In this document: piece by piece, positions 34,730 through 42,297 of the stretch | Numbering within the stretch: position 1 is the stretch's first letter | Layout of the letters: every line of letters begins with the position of its first letter | Source of the DNA: Clostridia bacterium | GTDB taxonomy: Bacteria > Bacillota > Clostridia > TANB77 > CAG-508 | DNA length: 64,000 nucleotides | NCBI GenBank assembly: GCA_017512025.1 | Contig: JAFWHH010000009.1 | Location: forward strand, 434,001-498,000 | Direction of reading: 5' to 3' | Made by a program: the position numbers and the translations under genes | Notes under the pieces: generated by a model | Seen by the model: only the letters and a program-made list of their open reading frames with translations | Told to the model about the DNA's origin: nothing | Databases searched by the model: none

Positions 34730-36103
34730 TTATTCTCCTTTATTTAAATTCAATACTGCAACTGACTCTATGTGTGATGTAAATGGAAACATATCTACTG
34801 GTGTTATATCTGTTATTTCATATTTTTCTTCCATCATCTTTAAATCTCTTACCATTGTTGCTGGGTTACAGCTTATATAAACAACTCTTTCAACATCTAG
34901 ACTTAAAATATTCTTTATTGTGTTTTCGTCTAATCCTTTTCTTGGTGGATCTACTATTACAACATCTGGATTTACTTTTTCCTTCTTTATTAGCTCTTCA
35001 AATGCTTCTTCTACATCTCCACATATAAAGTCTATATTATTTACCTTATTTAGTTTTGCATTTGCTTTTGCATCTTCTATTGCTTGGTCTACTATTTCTA
35101 TACCATATACTTTTTTAGCAAACTTAGATGCAAATATTCCAATTGTACCAATACCACAATACAAATCACATACTACATCATCCTTTGTAATATTTGCACT
35201 TTCTATTCCAATATTATATAAAGCTTCTGCTTGTACAGGGTTTACTTGGTAGAATGACATTGGAGATATCTTAAATATAAAGTCTCCTAATTTATCCGTA
35301 ATGTATCCCCTTCCAACAATCGCTTCATTTTTATTCCCCATTATTACGTTTGTATTCTTTGTATTTATATTCTTAACAACAGTTCTAACGTTTGGGAATT
35401 TATCAACTATGTTATTTGCAATTGTTAATTCGTTTGGTATCTCTTTTCCATTGATTACTAATATAACCATTATTTCATCTGTTTGAATTCCAACTTTGGT
35501 AATAATGTGTCTAACTAATCCTTTTTGAGTCTCTTCGTTATATGCTGTTACATTATACTTTTTCATTTGTTCTAAAATAAATTCTGCTATTTCTGATGAA
35601 ATATCTTTTTGTATTAAACATTCTTTTATAGGAATTATTTCATGAGTTCTTTTGGCATATACTCCAAATACAAGGTCACCATTTTTATCCACTCCGACTG
35701 GGTAGATTGCCTTATTTCTATAATTATATGGATTCCCCATTCCAACAGTTTTATTTACATTTAATTTATTTGAAAGTGTTTTATTTACTAGATTTTGAAC
35801 TTTTTCTTGTTTGATATTTAGTGTCTCTTCATAATCAACATGTCTTAGATTGCAACCACCACATCTCTTATATGTTTCACAATCTGGCATGCATCTATGC
35901 TTTGATGGCTCTATTATTTCTAATAGCTTACCAAATGCATGTGAAGAATTAACTTTTACTATTAAGATTTTACATTTTTCACCTTTAATGGCACCATCAA
36001 TAAAGACTGTGAAATTATCAACTTTCGCAATTCCTTCTCCTTCAAAACCATTATCAACAATATCAACTATATATTCCTCATTCTTTTTGACCGGAATATC
36101 CAT
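34730..36103 (-). CDS. rlmCD: 23S rRNA (uracil-C5)-methyltransferase, RumA/RlmCD type
   Basis: The 457-residue product has an N-terminal TRAM domain (about 5-60) and an iron-sulfur cysteine cluster (CETYKRCGGC near 76-85). A C-terminal class I methyltransferase follows, with DLYCGIGTIGIFASKF near 310 and catalytic Cys in YISCNPATMVRDL near 405. The family methylates U747 and/or U1939 of 23S rRNA. In Firmicutes one RlmCD enzyme usually does both; which applies here is not visible. ATG 36103 follows GAGAAGGTG. Confidence 0.9.
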   Translation of the reverse strand: MDIPVKKNEEYIVDIVDNGFEGEGIAKVDNFTVFIDGAIKGEKCKILIVKVNSSHAFGKLLEIIEPSKHRCMPDCETYKRCGGCNLRHVDYEETLNIKQEKVQNLVNKTLSNKLNVNKTVGMGNPYNYRNKAIYPVGVDKNGDLVFGVYAKRTHEIIPIKECLIQKDISSEIAEFILEQMKKYNVTAYNEETQKGLVRHIITKVGIQTDEIMVILVINGKEIPNELTIANNIVDKFPNVRTVVKNINTKNTNVIMGNKNEAIVGRGYITDKLGDFIFKISPMSFYQVNPVQAEALYNIGIESANITKDDVVCDLYCGIGTIGIFASKFAKKVYGIEIVDQAIEDAKANAKLNKVNNIDFICGDVEEAFEELIKKEKVNPDVVIVDPPRKGLDENTIKNILSLDVERVVYISCNPATMVRDLKMMEEKYEITDITPVDMFPFTSHIESVAVLNLNKGE

Positions 36104-36192
36104 AAAAACACCTTCTCTTTCTCAATTAAGCTTTTGTTATTATATCATAAATACACTTATTATGTCTAGTTTGCTTTATTCTGTAATTATAT

Positions 36193-36230
36193 AACAAAAG
36201 TACCAATAATCGGGTTAATTATTGGTACTT
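36193..36230 (-). terminator. terminator of the 43-residue ORF
   Basis: A perfect 13-bp stem (36198-36210 with 36218-36230) with loop CGGGTTA is followed on the minus strand by TTGTTAT. It lies six bases after the stop of the small ORF. Confidence 0.8.
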
Positions 36231-36235
36231 GTATA

Positions 36236-36367
36236 TTACTTTTTGTTATTCTCTTTATTATCTCCATCTTCTTTTTTTTCCATAATTTCATCAATATCAA
36301 TTTTAAACTTTTCTAATATATTTATTCCATCGTCAAGACCTAAATCTTCGTAATATTTTTCTTTCAT
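36236..36367 (-). CDS. small 43-residue charged protein
   Basis: This short ORF (MKEKYYEDLGLDDGINILEK, then KFKID... and a KE-rich tail) is preceded by AAAGGG ten bases upstream and followed by a clear terminator. It is rich in Lys, Glu and Asp and has no hydrophobic segment. The family is unknown. The signals on both sides make expression plausible. It is divergent from the VanX-like gene at 36495. Confidence 0.6.
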   Translation of the reverse strand: MKEKYYEDLGLDDGINILEKFKIDIDEIMEKKEDGDNKENNKK

Positions 36368-36494
36368 TTAGAATCATCCCTTTCCTAAAACTGAAAATAT
36401 TATATCATAAATGTTTATTTTTTTCTATTTTTATTTCCCCATTATTTTATCTTTTGGTATAATTATACATGAAAAAAATAAAAGGAGAAAACAA

Positions 36495-37241
36495 ATGAAA
36501 AATCAAAAAGTTATAGTATTTATTACATTATTTATTATAGTAGTACTATGTATATTTAGTGGTGTTAAGTTTTACAATAAAAATAAACAAAAACCATATG
36601 ATCCAGCAAGTGATTCATCAGATTTTGTTCTTTTAAGTGAAGAAGTTCCAGATGCCATCCTTGAAATTCGTTATTACTCTACATACAACTTCGTTGGAGA
36701 TCGTATTGATGGATATGAAGAGCCTTGTGCACTGCTTACAAAGGAAGCAGCTGCTGCCTTAAAAGAAGTTAGTGATGATTTAATGGCTCAAGGATATCGC
36801 TTAAAAATATATGATGCATATCGTCCTCAAAAAGCTGTTACACATTTTATGAACTGGGCTAAGGATGTTAATGATACACGTATGAAAGAATATTTCTACC
36901 CTGATTTAGATAAATCTGTTCTATTTGATCAAGGTTATATTGCAGAAAAATCAGGACACAGCCGTGGAAGTACCGTTGATTTAACACTATTTGATATGAA
37001 AACAGAAAAAGAAGTTGATATGGGTGGAACATTCGATTACTTTGGAGAGCTTTCACATCCAGATTATACAGAAATTACTGAAGAACAATACAATAATCGT
37101 ATGATCCTTCGTAACGCAATGATTGCTCATGGTTTTAAACCATTAGATGAAGAATGGTGGCATTTTACTTTAGAAAATGAACCATACCCTGATACTTATT
37201 TTACATTTCCAGTTAATAGTAGCTCTGTAAATAATAATTAA
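36495..37241 (+). CDS. membrane-anchored VanX-like D-Ala-D-Ala dipeptidase (M15)
   Basis: I start this 248-residue protein at ATG 36495 (MKNQKVIVFITLFIIVVLCI), four to five bases after AAAGGAGAAAAC. It has an N-terminal membrane anchor (about 5-24) and an M15D peptidase domain. Catalytic residues are the Arg in YDAYRPQKA, zinc ligands His and Asp in SGHSRGSTVDLTLFD, and Glu and His in DEEWWHFT. This family splits D-Ala-D-Ala. With no vanH or vanA ligase nearby it is more likely a cell-wall recycling enzyme than a resistance gene. Arginine codons are mostly CGT, unlike neighbouring AGA-rich genes. The phosphatase gene follows by 13 bases. Confidence 0.85.
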   Translation: MKNQKVIVFITLFIIVVLCIFSGVKFYNKNKQKPYDPASDSSDFVLLSEEVPDAILEIRYYSTYNFVGDRIDGYEEPCALLTKEAAAALKEVSDDLMAQGYRLKIYDAYRPQKAVTHFMNWAKDVNDTRMKEYFYPDLDKSVLFDQGYIAEKSGHSRGSTVDLTLFDMKTEKEVDMGGTFDYFGELSHPDYTEITEEQYNNRMILRNAMIAHGFKPLDEEWWHFTLENEPYPDTYFTFPVNSSSVNNN

Positions 37242-37254
37242 AAGGAGAAAACAA

Positions 37255-38400
37255 ATGAAAAAAATAATAAAGATACCGCTTCTATTATTAATTTTTGTAC
37301 TAATTCTAGTTGTTGTTGCTGTAGTAGTCTTTGTTAAAATAAAAAAGAATGCACCTCCTTCTTTAGGAAGTACAGCTATTAGTCATGACGAACAATTTGG
37401 TGGTGTTTATATTAATTGCACAATAGACGATTTTAATAAACTTGGTTTTGCATACGGTGATAGTGTAAACGTTTCATTTTCTAATGGATATACAATAAAT
37501 GATATCCCATATTATAATGGTTACTATGTTGATGAAGGTGAACTTCTACTTCTTGCCTATCCAAAGTATAACTACATAAAAGTAGGATATAACTACGGTG
37601 ATGATTTATGGAAAGTTGCTGATATTAGCCGTACAGACCGTGTATCAATTGTTTTAAATGAAAAAGGAAAATATATAAAAAATCAACAAGCTAATGATAT
37701 GCAATATTCAAATGAACAAGGCGATACACCAGATGAACAATTTGGTAATTTTAGAAACGTAAAAGTAGGAAATATAAAAGAAAATGTTTTATATCGTTCA
37801 GCTTCACCAATTGACAATGTAATTAATAGATCCGAGGTTGTTGATAAATTAATAAATGAGGCCAAAATACAGTATGTCATAAATTTAGCTGATGATTATG
37901 CTAACATAGAAAACTGCCTTCATACAAAAAGCTTTAATTCTCCATATTACAAATCTTTGTATAATTCAGATAAAGTAATTGCTCTTTCAATGAATATGCA
38001 ATATAAAAGTGATGAATTTTCTGTAACACTATCTACAGGATTAACTGCAATGGCAAAGAATGAAGGGCCATATCTAATACATTGTGTCGAGGGAAAAGAT
38101 CGTACAGGGTTTGTTTGTATGGTACTTGAAGCATTATCTGGCGCTAGCTATCAAGAAATAGTTAATGATTATATGCTAACTTACAAAAATTATTATGGTA
38201 TTACAGAAGAATCAAGCAGTGATATCTATAAAATAATTAAAGAAAGAAATATCGATCATATGCTAAGATATATGTGCGGCTTAGACAAAGATGCCGATTT
38301 ATCCGATGTTAACTATTCTGAAAAAGCTGAAGAATATTTAAAGTCAATCGGAATGACTGATTATTATATATTAAAACTAAAAACAAATTTAACTCATTAA
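37255..38400 (+). CDS. membrane-anchored tyrosine-phosphatase-like protein
   Basis: The 381-residue product has an N-terminal membrane helix (about 6-28) and a beta-rich domain (about 40-140, SISHDEQFGGVYINCTIDDF-like). The C-terminal phosphatase domain carries the Cx5R loop HCVEGKDRTGF near residue 280. A tyrosine- or inositol-phosphate-type activity is likely, acting outside the cell if the helix is an N-in anchor. It follows the VanX-like gene with the same AAAGGAGAAAACAAATG start context, forming a two-gene plus-strand operon. Its substrate is unknown. Confidence 0.82.
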   Translation: MKKIIKIPLLLLIFVLILVVVAVVVFVKIKKNAPPSLGSTAISHDEQFGGVYINCTIDDFNKLGFAYGDSVNVSFSNGYTINDIPYYNGYYVDEGELLLLAYPKYNYIKVGYNYGDDLWKVADISRTDRVSIVLNEKGKYIKNQQANDMQYSNEQGDTPDEQFGNFRNVKVGNIKENVLYRSASPIDNVINRSEVVDKLINEAKIQYVINLADDYANIENCLHTKSFNSPYYKSLYNSDKVIALSMNMQYKSDEFSVTLSTGLTAMAKNEGPYLIHCVEGKDRTGFVCMVLEALSGASYQEIVNDYMLTYKNYYGITEESSSDIYKIIKERNIDHMLRYMCGLDKDADLSDVNYSEKAEEYLKSIGMTDYYILKLKTNLTH

Positions 38401-38409
38401 TACATAATA

Positions 38410-38437
38410 AAAAACGAATCATTTCTGATTCGTTTTT
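38410..38437. terminator. bidirectional terminator
   Basis: AAAAACGAATCA pairs with TGATTCGTTTTT around a four-base loop. With A and T runs on both sides, it can end both the plus-strand phosphatase gene and the minus-strand DUF523 gene. Confidence 0.9.
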
Positions 38438-38439
38438 AT

Positions 38440-38880
38440 TTATTCTACATTACTAAAATATTCATCTGGTATATATACTTTTATACCATTTTTAATTAAT
38501 AAATCGGCAGCTATGCCATTTCCTTCAATTTTCGTTTTAGAAAAAGTACCGTCATATATCGTACCTTTACCACAAGAAGGACTTCTTGGTTGTAGTATTA
38601 CCTCTTTCACGTTTAGTTTCTTTGCTATATTAAAAACTTCTTCTGCACCTCTAAAATATTCTTTCGTAACATCTTCACCTTCACAAGTTATTACTTTTCT
38701 TTTCCCATCTTTTTCTTGGATTTCTGCAGGATTTCTAGGTGTCTTTAGCCCTCCTAATTGCTCTGGACAAATTGGAATTGCCTTTCCTTCTTTAACTAAA
38801 TTAAGAATTCTTTCATCATAATTATTTCCACCGCTATATTTACAATTTAACCCAACTAAACAACCACTAACTAGTATCAT
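38440..38880 (-). CDS. DUF523-family protein
   Basis: The 146-residue product begins MILVSGCLVGLNCKYSGGNN, the family's hallmark N-terminus with two Cys, followed by PICPEQLGGLKTPRNPAEIQ and QPRSPSCGKG near residue 105. The conserved cysteines suggest metal or sulfur chemistry, but no function is established for DUF523. It lies 18 bases after a Nudix gene on the same strand and is followed by the bidirectional terminator. Confidence 0.88.
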   Translation of the reverse strand: MILVSGCLVGLNCKYSGGNNYDERILNLVKEGKAIPICPEQLGGLKTPRNPAEIQEKDGKRKVITCEGEDVTKEYFRGAEEVFNIAKKLNVKEVILQPRSPSCGKGTIYDGTFSKTKIEGNGIAADLLIKNGIKVYIPDEYFSNVE

Positions 38881-38898
38881 CTTTTCTCCATTCTCTGT

Positions 38899-39387
38899 CT
38901 ATTCAAAAGGTTCCATTTCTGTAAAGTCTACTTTGCCTGGATTACCAACTCCGACATATAATTTATTATCAAATTGGCCTACATCAATATAATGTCTTAT
39001 CATATATTTAGCCGTATGAGGCATGTCTAGTGTCTTTATCTCATCATAATTGAACCACTTAAGATTACCTTCATTGCTCTTAATATCAGCTTCACTATTT
39101 TTTAGTTTAGCAAAAAAATAATAATTTTGTCTAAGTTCTCCTAACTTATTTCTTAAACAAATATATCTTAATTCAACATTTTCAATATCATCTTCAGATA
39201 ATCCAACTTCTTCTTTAAGCTCTCTTAATACACAAGCCTTTGGATCATTTATTTCATCTGGTTCCATATGTCCACCAGCTGTTCCAATGTACGAATCTTT
39301 TATAGCTCTTGAACCAATTCTATATAACATAAGCATTCTATTATTATCATCATATAGATAAATAGACGTCATATTTCTTGATTTCAT
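38899..39387 (-). CDS. Nudix hydrolase
   Basis: The 162-residue product carries the Nudix box GGHMEPDEINDPKACVLREL followed by KEEVGL near residues 38-63. The leading MTSIYLYDDNNRMLMLYRIG is typical of 8-oxo-dGTP-phosphatase-like members. The C-terminal half (NKLYVGVGNPGKVDFTEMEP) is an extension whose role is unclear. The substrate is unknown. It is probably cotranscribed with DUF523 (18 bases). Confidence 0.88.
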   Translation of the reverse strand: MKSRNMTSIYLYDDNNRMLMLYRIGSRAIKDSYIGTAGGHMEPDEINDPKACVLRELKEEVGLSEDDIENVELRYICLRNKLGELRQNYYFFAKLKNSEADIKSNEGNLKWFNYDEIKTLDMPHTAKYMIRHYIDVGQFDNKLYVGVGNPGKVDFTEMEPFE

Positions 39388-39409
39388 ATTATCACTTTTT
39401 CCTTTTTAA

Positions 39410-39826
39410 CTAACCATTATAATACAAATATTGTCCCCAAACAGAAAGAACGAATATAACATTACAAACTAACCAAGCAATTAGATACAACAATATTTTT
39501 CCAGCCAATTTACTACGATTTTCAATTGTTATTGATTCGCTTCTATTATTTCTTTTGTATGCAATTTCTATCTTATCACCAACGTTATATAACTTATTCG
39601 TTTTTATTTCACCAAAATATTCAATATTATCAACTATATATCTATATGTATAGTTATTTTTACCTTCAAAAGTCTTACTCTTAAAACTTTTAATTTCAGC
39701 TACATAATTTTCACATGATGACTTTCTATACTTAATTGCATTTGCTAGATAAAATACCCAACAAATAAATAAAATAAAAATCACGCATGAGGAAGCGTAA
39801 TTTAAATAATAAAATCCTACTTCCAT
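39410..39826 (-). CDS. DUF3592-like two-helix membrane protein
   Basis: The 138-residue product has a hydrophobic helix at each end (about 10-30 and 112-134). Between them lies a small beta domain (NYTYRYIVDNIEYFGEIKTN, then YNVGDKIEIAYKRNN). That layout resembles DUF3592 membrane proteins of unknown function. It lies 22 bases upstream of the Nudix gene. The 140-base gap on its other side contains the trxA operon terminator. Confidence 0.65.
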   Translation of the reverse strand: MEVGFYYLNYASSCVIFILFICWVFYLANAIKYRKSSCENYVAEIKSFKSKTFEGKNNYTYRYIVDNIEYFGEIKTNKLYNVGDKIEIAYKRNNRSESITIENRSKLAGKILLYLIAWLVCNVIFVLSVWGQYLYYNG

Positions 39827-39936
39827 ACCTTTTCCTCAAACCTTCCATATTATTCAATAAAAACTACCATAATACTAACAAATTTTCATATAATATTCAA
39901 TATATATGAATTAAATTCAATTGTTGTTTTATACAA

Positions 39937-39964
39937 AAAAGAGAAATATAAATTTCTCTTTTTT
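39937..39964 (-). terminator. terminator of the gpx-ohrR-trxB-trxA operon
   Basis: AAAAAGAGAAAT pairs with ATTTCTCTTTTT around a short loop four bases after the trxA stop, followed by a T-rich tract on the minus strand. Confidence 0.85.
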
Positions 39965-39968
39965 AGTC

Positions 39969-40280
39969 TTATTTTAAAGCTTCTAATATTTCACTTTTAG
40001 ATGTTACACCATTAAATGTTTTAACAACTTGTCCACCTTTAAAAATCATTATTGTTGGAATACTCATAATTCCATATTCTTCAGCTAAATCCATATTCTC
40101 GTCAGAATCTACTTTACCAACTTTAATACTGTCTCCTAGCTCTTCAGCTATATTATCAATTATTGGAGACATCATTTTACATGGACCACACCAATCTGCA
40201 TAGAAATCAACTAAAACTGTTTTATCTGATTTTTTAACTTCCTCTTCAAAATTCTCACTTGTTAATTTAAGTACACTCAT
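39969..40280 (-). CDS. trxA: thioredoxin
   Basis: Thioredoxin reduces protein disulfides. The 103-residue product has the active site WCGPCKM near residues 29-35 and the cis-Pro in IMSIPTIMIF near 74. I start it at ATG 40280 (MSVLKLTSENFEE), six bases after GGAGGG; in-frame upstream codons would only extend into the ribosome binding site. It is 16 bases downstream of its probable reductase gene, in a peroxide-responsive operon. Confidence 0.95.
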   Translation of the reverse strand: MSVLKLTSENFEEEVKKSDKTVLVDFYADWCGPCKMMSPIIDNIAEELGDSIKVGKVDSDENMDLAEEYGIMSIPTIMIFKGGQVVKTFNGVTSKSEILEALK

Positions 40281-40296
40281 CTTCATCCCTCCGTTA

Positions 40297-41154
40297 CTAT
40301 TTATTTTTTTTAACATATTGAACAGCAGCTAACCCTGCTTTTGCACCTTCATACGTTGCTTTACATACCTGAAGTAGTCCTCCATTTACATTACCACAAG
40401 AATATAATCCATCAATATTGGTCTTCATATTCTCATCTACATCTATTGAATCACCTTTCAACATAACACCTAATTTCTTAGCAAAGTCTGTTCCTCCAGC
40501 TTCTCCAATTGCAATAAATGCTCCATCAACTTGCATCTTATTACCATCTTCAAATTCAATAGAGCTAACCTTGTTTTCTCCGTGTATTTCTTTTATTTTT
40601 CTAGTATCAACTGTATAGCTTATGTTATCCACAATTTCTTCACCATTTGTTAGAATAGTAACTGAATTTACAATATTTTTTAAATCATCCGCTTCTTTGA
40701 TTGCAAATTTTCCATTACCTATAACTACAACATCTTTTTTTCTATAAAAGAAACCATCACAAATAGCACAATAGCTAATACCCTTACCTTCAAAATCTAG
40801 AACACCTTTTATATTTGGTCTTAACTTTTTATTTCCAGTAGCAATAATAACTGCTTTAGCCTCGTAATTATAATTATCAGTCTCAATAATAAAAATCTCA
40901 TTTTCTTTTTTTATATTAAAAACTTCTTCTTGTTTTACATCTATCTCTAAATTTTTAGCTTGATTTATTCCAGCCTGATATAAAGATTTTCCATCAATTC
41001 CGTTTTCAAAACCATAATAGTTATCAATTTTATGTGCTTTTTCTAAATTAGATTCTCCATTATATAAAACTGTAACGCTAGCTCCTGCTCTTTTTGCATA
41101 TAATGCCGCACTTATTCCAGCAGGACCAGCCCCTATAACTAATACATCAACCAT
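40297..41154 (-). CDS. trxB: thioredoxin-reductase-like flavoprotein, possibly not NADPH-dependent
   Basis: The 285-residue product has the FAD motif GAGPAGISAALYA (7-19) and the redox pair CAIC in SYCAICDGFFYRK near 132. The usual NADPH features are weak: the site reads VVVIGNGKFAIKEADDL and the HRRxxxR motif is absent. The usual C-terminal GVFAAGDV reads GLYSCGNV. Clostridial ferredoxin-linked reductases also lack these motifs, so the electron donor could be ferredoxin; this is inference. It lies next to trxA and downstream of ohrR. Confidence 0.88.
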   Translation of the reverse strand: MVDVLVIGAGPAGISAALYAKRAGASVTVLYNGESNLEKAHKIDNYYGFENGIDGKSLYQAGINQAKNLEIDVKQEEVFNIKKENEIFIIETDNYNYEAKAVIIATGNKKLRPNIKGVLDFEGKGISYCAICDGFFYRKKDVVVIGNGKFAIKEADDLKNIVNSVTILTNGEEIVDNISYTVDTRKIKEIHGENKVSSIEFEDGNKMQVDGAFIAIGEAGGTDFAKKLGVMLKGDSIDVDENMKTNIDGLYSCGNVNGGLLQVCKATYEGAKAGLAAVQYVKKNK

Positions 41155-41155
41155 A

Positions 41156-41602
41156 TTAATAACCTTCCACTTCTATATTTCCTAAAATTTTATACAAAAT
41201 CTCATATAATTTTTCTGCATCTTTTGGGTTTATATTAACACAAGAGCCCATTTTCTCAGGAATATGTTTTGCTTTTTTTCTTAAATCCATACCTTGTTTT
41301 GTTATTTTAATTATTAAATTTCTTTCATCTTCTAAATCTCTTTGTCTTTCAATATATCCTTTGCCCTCAAGCTTCTTTAGAACAGGAGTTAATGTTCCTG
41401 AATCTAAGTATAATAATCTACCTAAGCTTTTAACATTAAGTTCCTTTTTGTCCCATAAAGCCATCATTGTAATATACTGAGTATATGTTAAATCTAATTC
41501 GTCTAAAAAAGGTTTATATTTTCTTACAATTTCCTTAGAGCATGCATATAATGGAAAACATAATTGATTCTCGAGTTTTAAACAATCATATTCTTCCTTC
41601 AT
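41156..41602 (-). CDS. ohrR: OhrR-type MarR-family peroxide regulator
   Basis: The 148-residue winged-helix protein closely resembles OhrR. The redox Cys lies in LENQLCFPLYACSKE (residues 10-24), and the DNA-binding region LLYLDSGTLTPVLKKLE near 65 precedes a wing with RDLEDERN. OhrR proteins release DNA when the N-terminal Cys is oxidised by organic peroxides. The gene lies second in an operon with glutathione peroxidase and thioredoxin genes. Two candidate operator sites overlap the operon promoter, which supports autoregulation. Confidence 0.92.
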   Translation of the reverse strand: MKEEYDCLKLENQLCFPLYACSKEIVRKYKPFLDELDLTYTQYITMMALWDKKELNVKSLGRLLYLDSGTLTPVLKKLEGKGYIERQRDLEDERNLIIKITKQGMDLRKKAKHIPEKMGSCVNINPKDAEKLYEILYKILGNIEVEGY

Positions 41603-41614
41603 TTTACACCTCTA

Positions 41615-42157
41615 TTAACCTAATAATTCTACTATTTTATCTTCAATTTTCTTTGGCTCAACAGTAGATTCATATCTCTCTACTACATTTCCATCTCTAT
41701 CTACTAAGAATTTAGTGAAATTCCACTTAATATCACTGTTATTCTTGTAATCTGGATCTTTAGCTTTTACAATAGGAATTAAAATTTTTCCTTTAAGTCC
41801 ATCAAAGCCTTTAAATCCTTGCTTCTCTTTTATATATTTATATAATTCACTTTGATTTTCACCATTAACATCAATTTTAGCAAATTGATCAAAAGATGTT
41901 TTATATTTTAATGTGCAGAACTCATGAATTTCATCATCTGATCCAGGTGCTTGATTTCCAAATTGATTGCATGGAAAGTCTAATATCTCCAATCCCTTCT
42001 CATGATATTTTTTGTATAAATTTTCTAAACCTTCGTATTGTGGTGTAAATCCGCAACCAGTAGCTGTATTAACAATTAGTAATACTTTTCCTTTAAAATC
42101 TGCAAGACTAACGTCTTCACCTTTTCTGTTTTTTACTGATAAATCATAAATATTCAT
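41615..42157 (-). CDS. glutathione-peroxidase-family thiol peroxidase
   Basis: The 180-residue product is a Cys-type Gpx-family peroxidase. The peroxidatic Cys lies in NTATGCGFTPQYEGLE near residue 37. The conserved FPCNQFGNQAPGSD loop supplies Gln and a likely resolving Cys near 64-65, and the Trp lies in DIKWNFTKFLVDRDG. Bacterial members of this type normally take electrons from thioredoxin, which is encoded three genes downstream. It leads the OhrR-controlled operon. Confidence 0.92.
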   Translation of the reverse strand: MNIYDLSVKNRKGEDVSLADFKGKVLLIVNTATGCGFTPQYEGLENLYKKYHEKGLEILDFPCNQFGNQAPGSDDEIHEFCTLKYKTSFDQFAKIDVNGENQSELYKYIKEKQGFKGFDGLKGKILIPIVKAKDPDYKNNSDIKWNFTKFLVDRDGNVVERYESTVEPKKIEDKIVELLG

Positions 42158-42185
42158 TTTTTATCCCCTTTCAATTTTAATTTTG

Positions 42186-42237
42186 TTCAATTCGATTGTA
42201 TGCAATTTAATTATATATTATTTTTATATTTTGTCAA
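42186..42237 (-). promoter_or_regulatory. gpx promoter with tandem OhrR-like boxes
   Basis: TTGACA (42232-42237), a 16-base spacer and TATAAT (42210-42215) precede gpx. Overlapping the -10 and running downstream (42186-42215) are two near-palindromes, TATAATTAAATTGCA and TACAATCGAATTGAA. They match the Bacillus OhrR box TACAATTAAATTGTA at about 13 and 12 of 15 positions. Confidence 0.78.
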
Positions 42238-42257
42238 TATATTTTATAAAAAAATAA

Positions 42258-42278
42258 AGAGCTGATTTTATCAGCTCT
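42258..42278 (-). terminator. terminator of the ABC fusion gene
   Basis: AGAGCTGAT pairs with ATCAGCTCT around TTT, followed by TTATTTTTTT on the minus strand. It closes the ABC gene and insulates the gpx promoter. Confidence 0.88.
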
Positions 42279-42297
42279 CTATTTCTTATTATATATA

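Noticed and set aside
36495..37241. Vancomycin resistance operon
   Set aside because: Only a VanX-type peptidase is present. No D-Ala-D-Lac ligase, VanH dehydrogenase or two-component regulator lies nearby.
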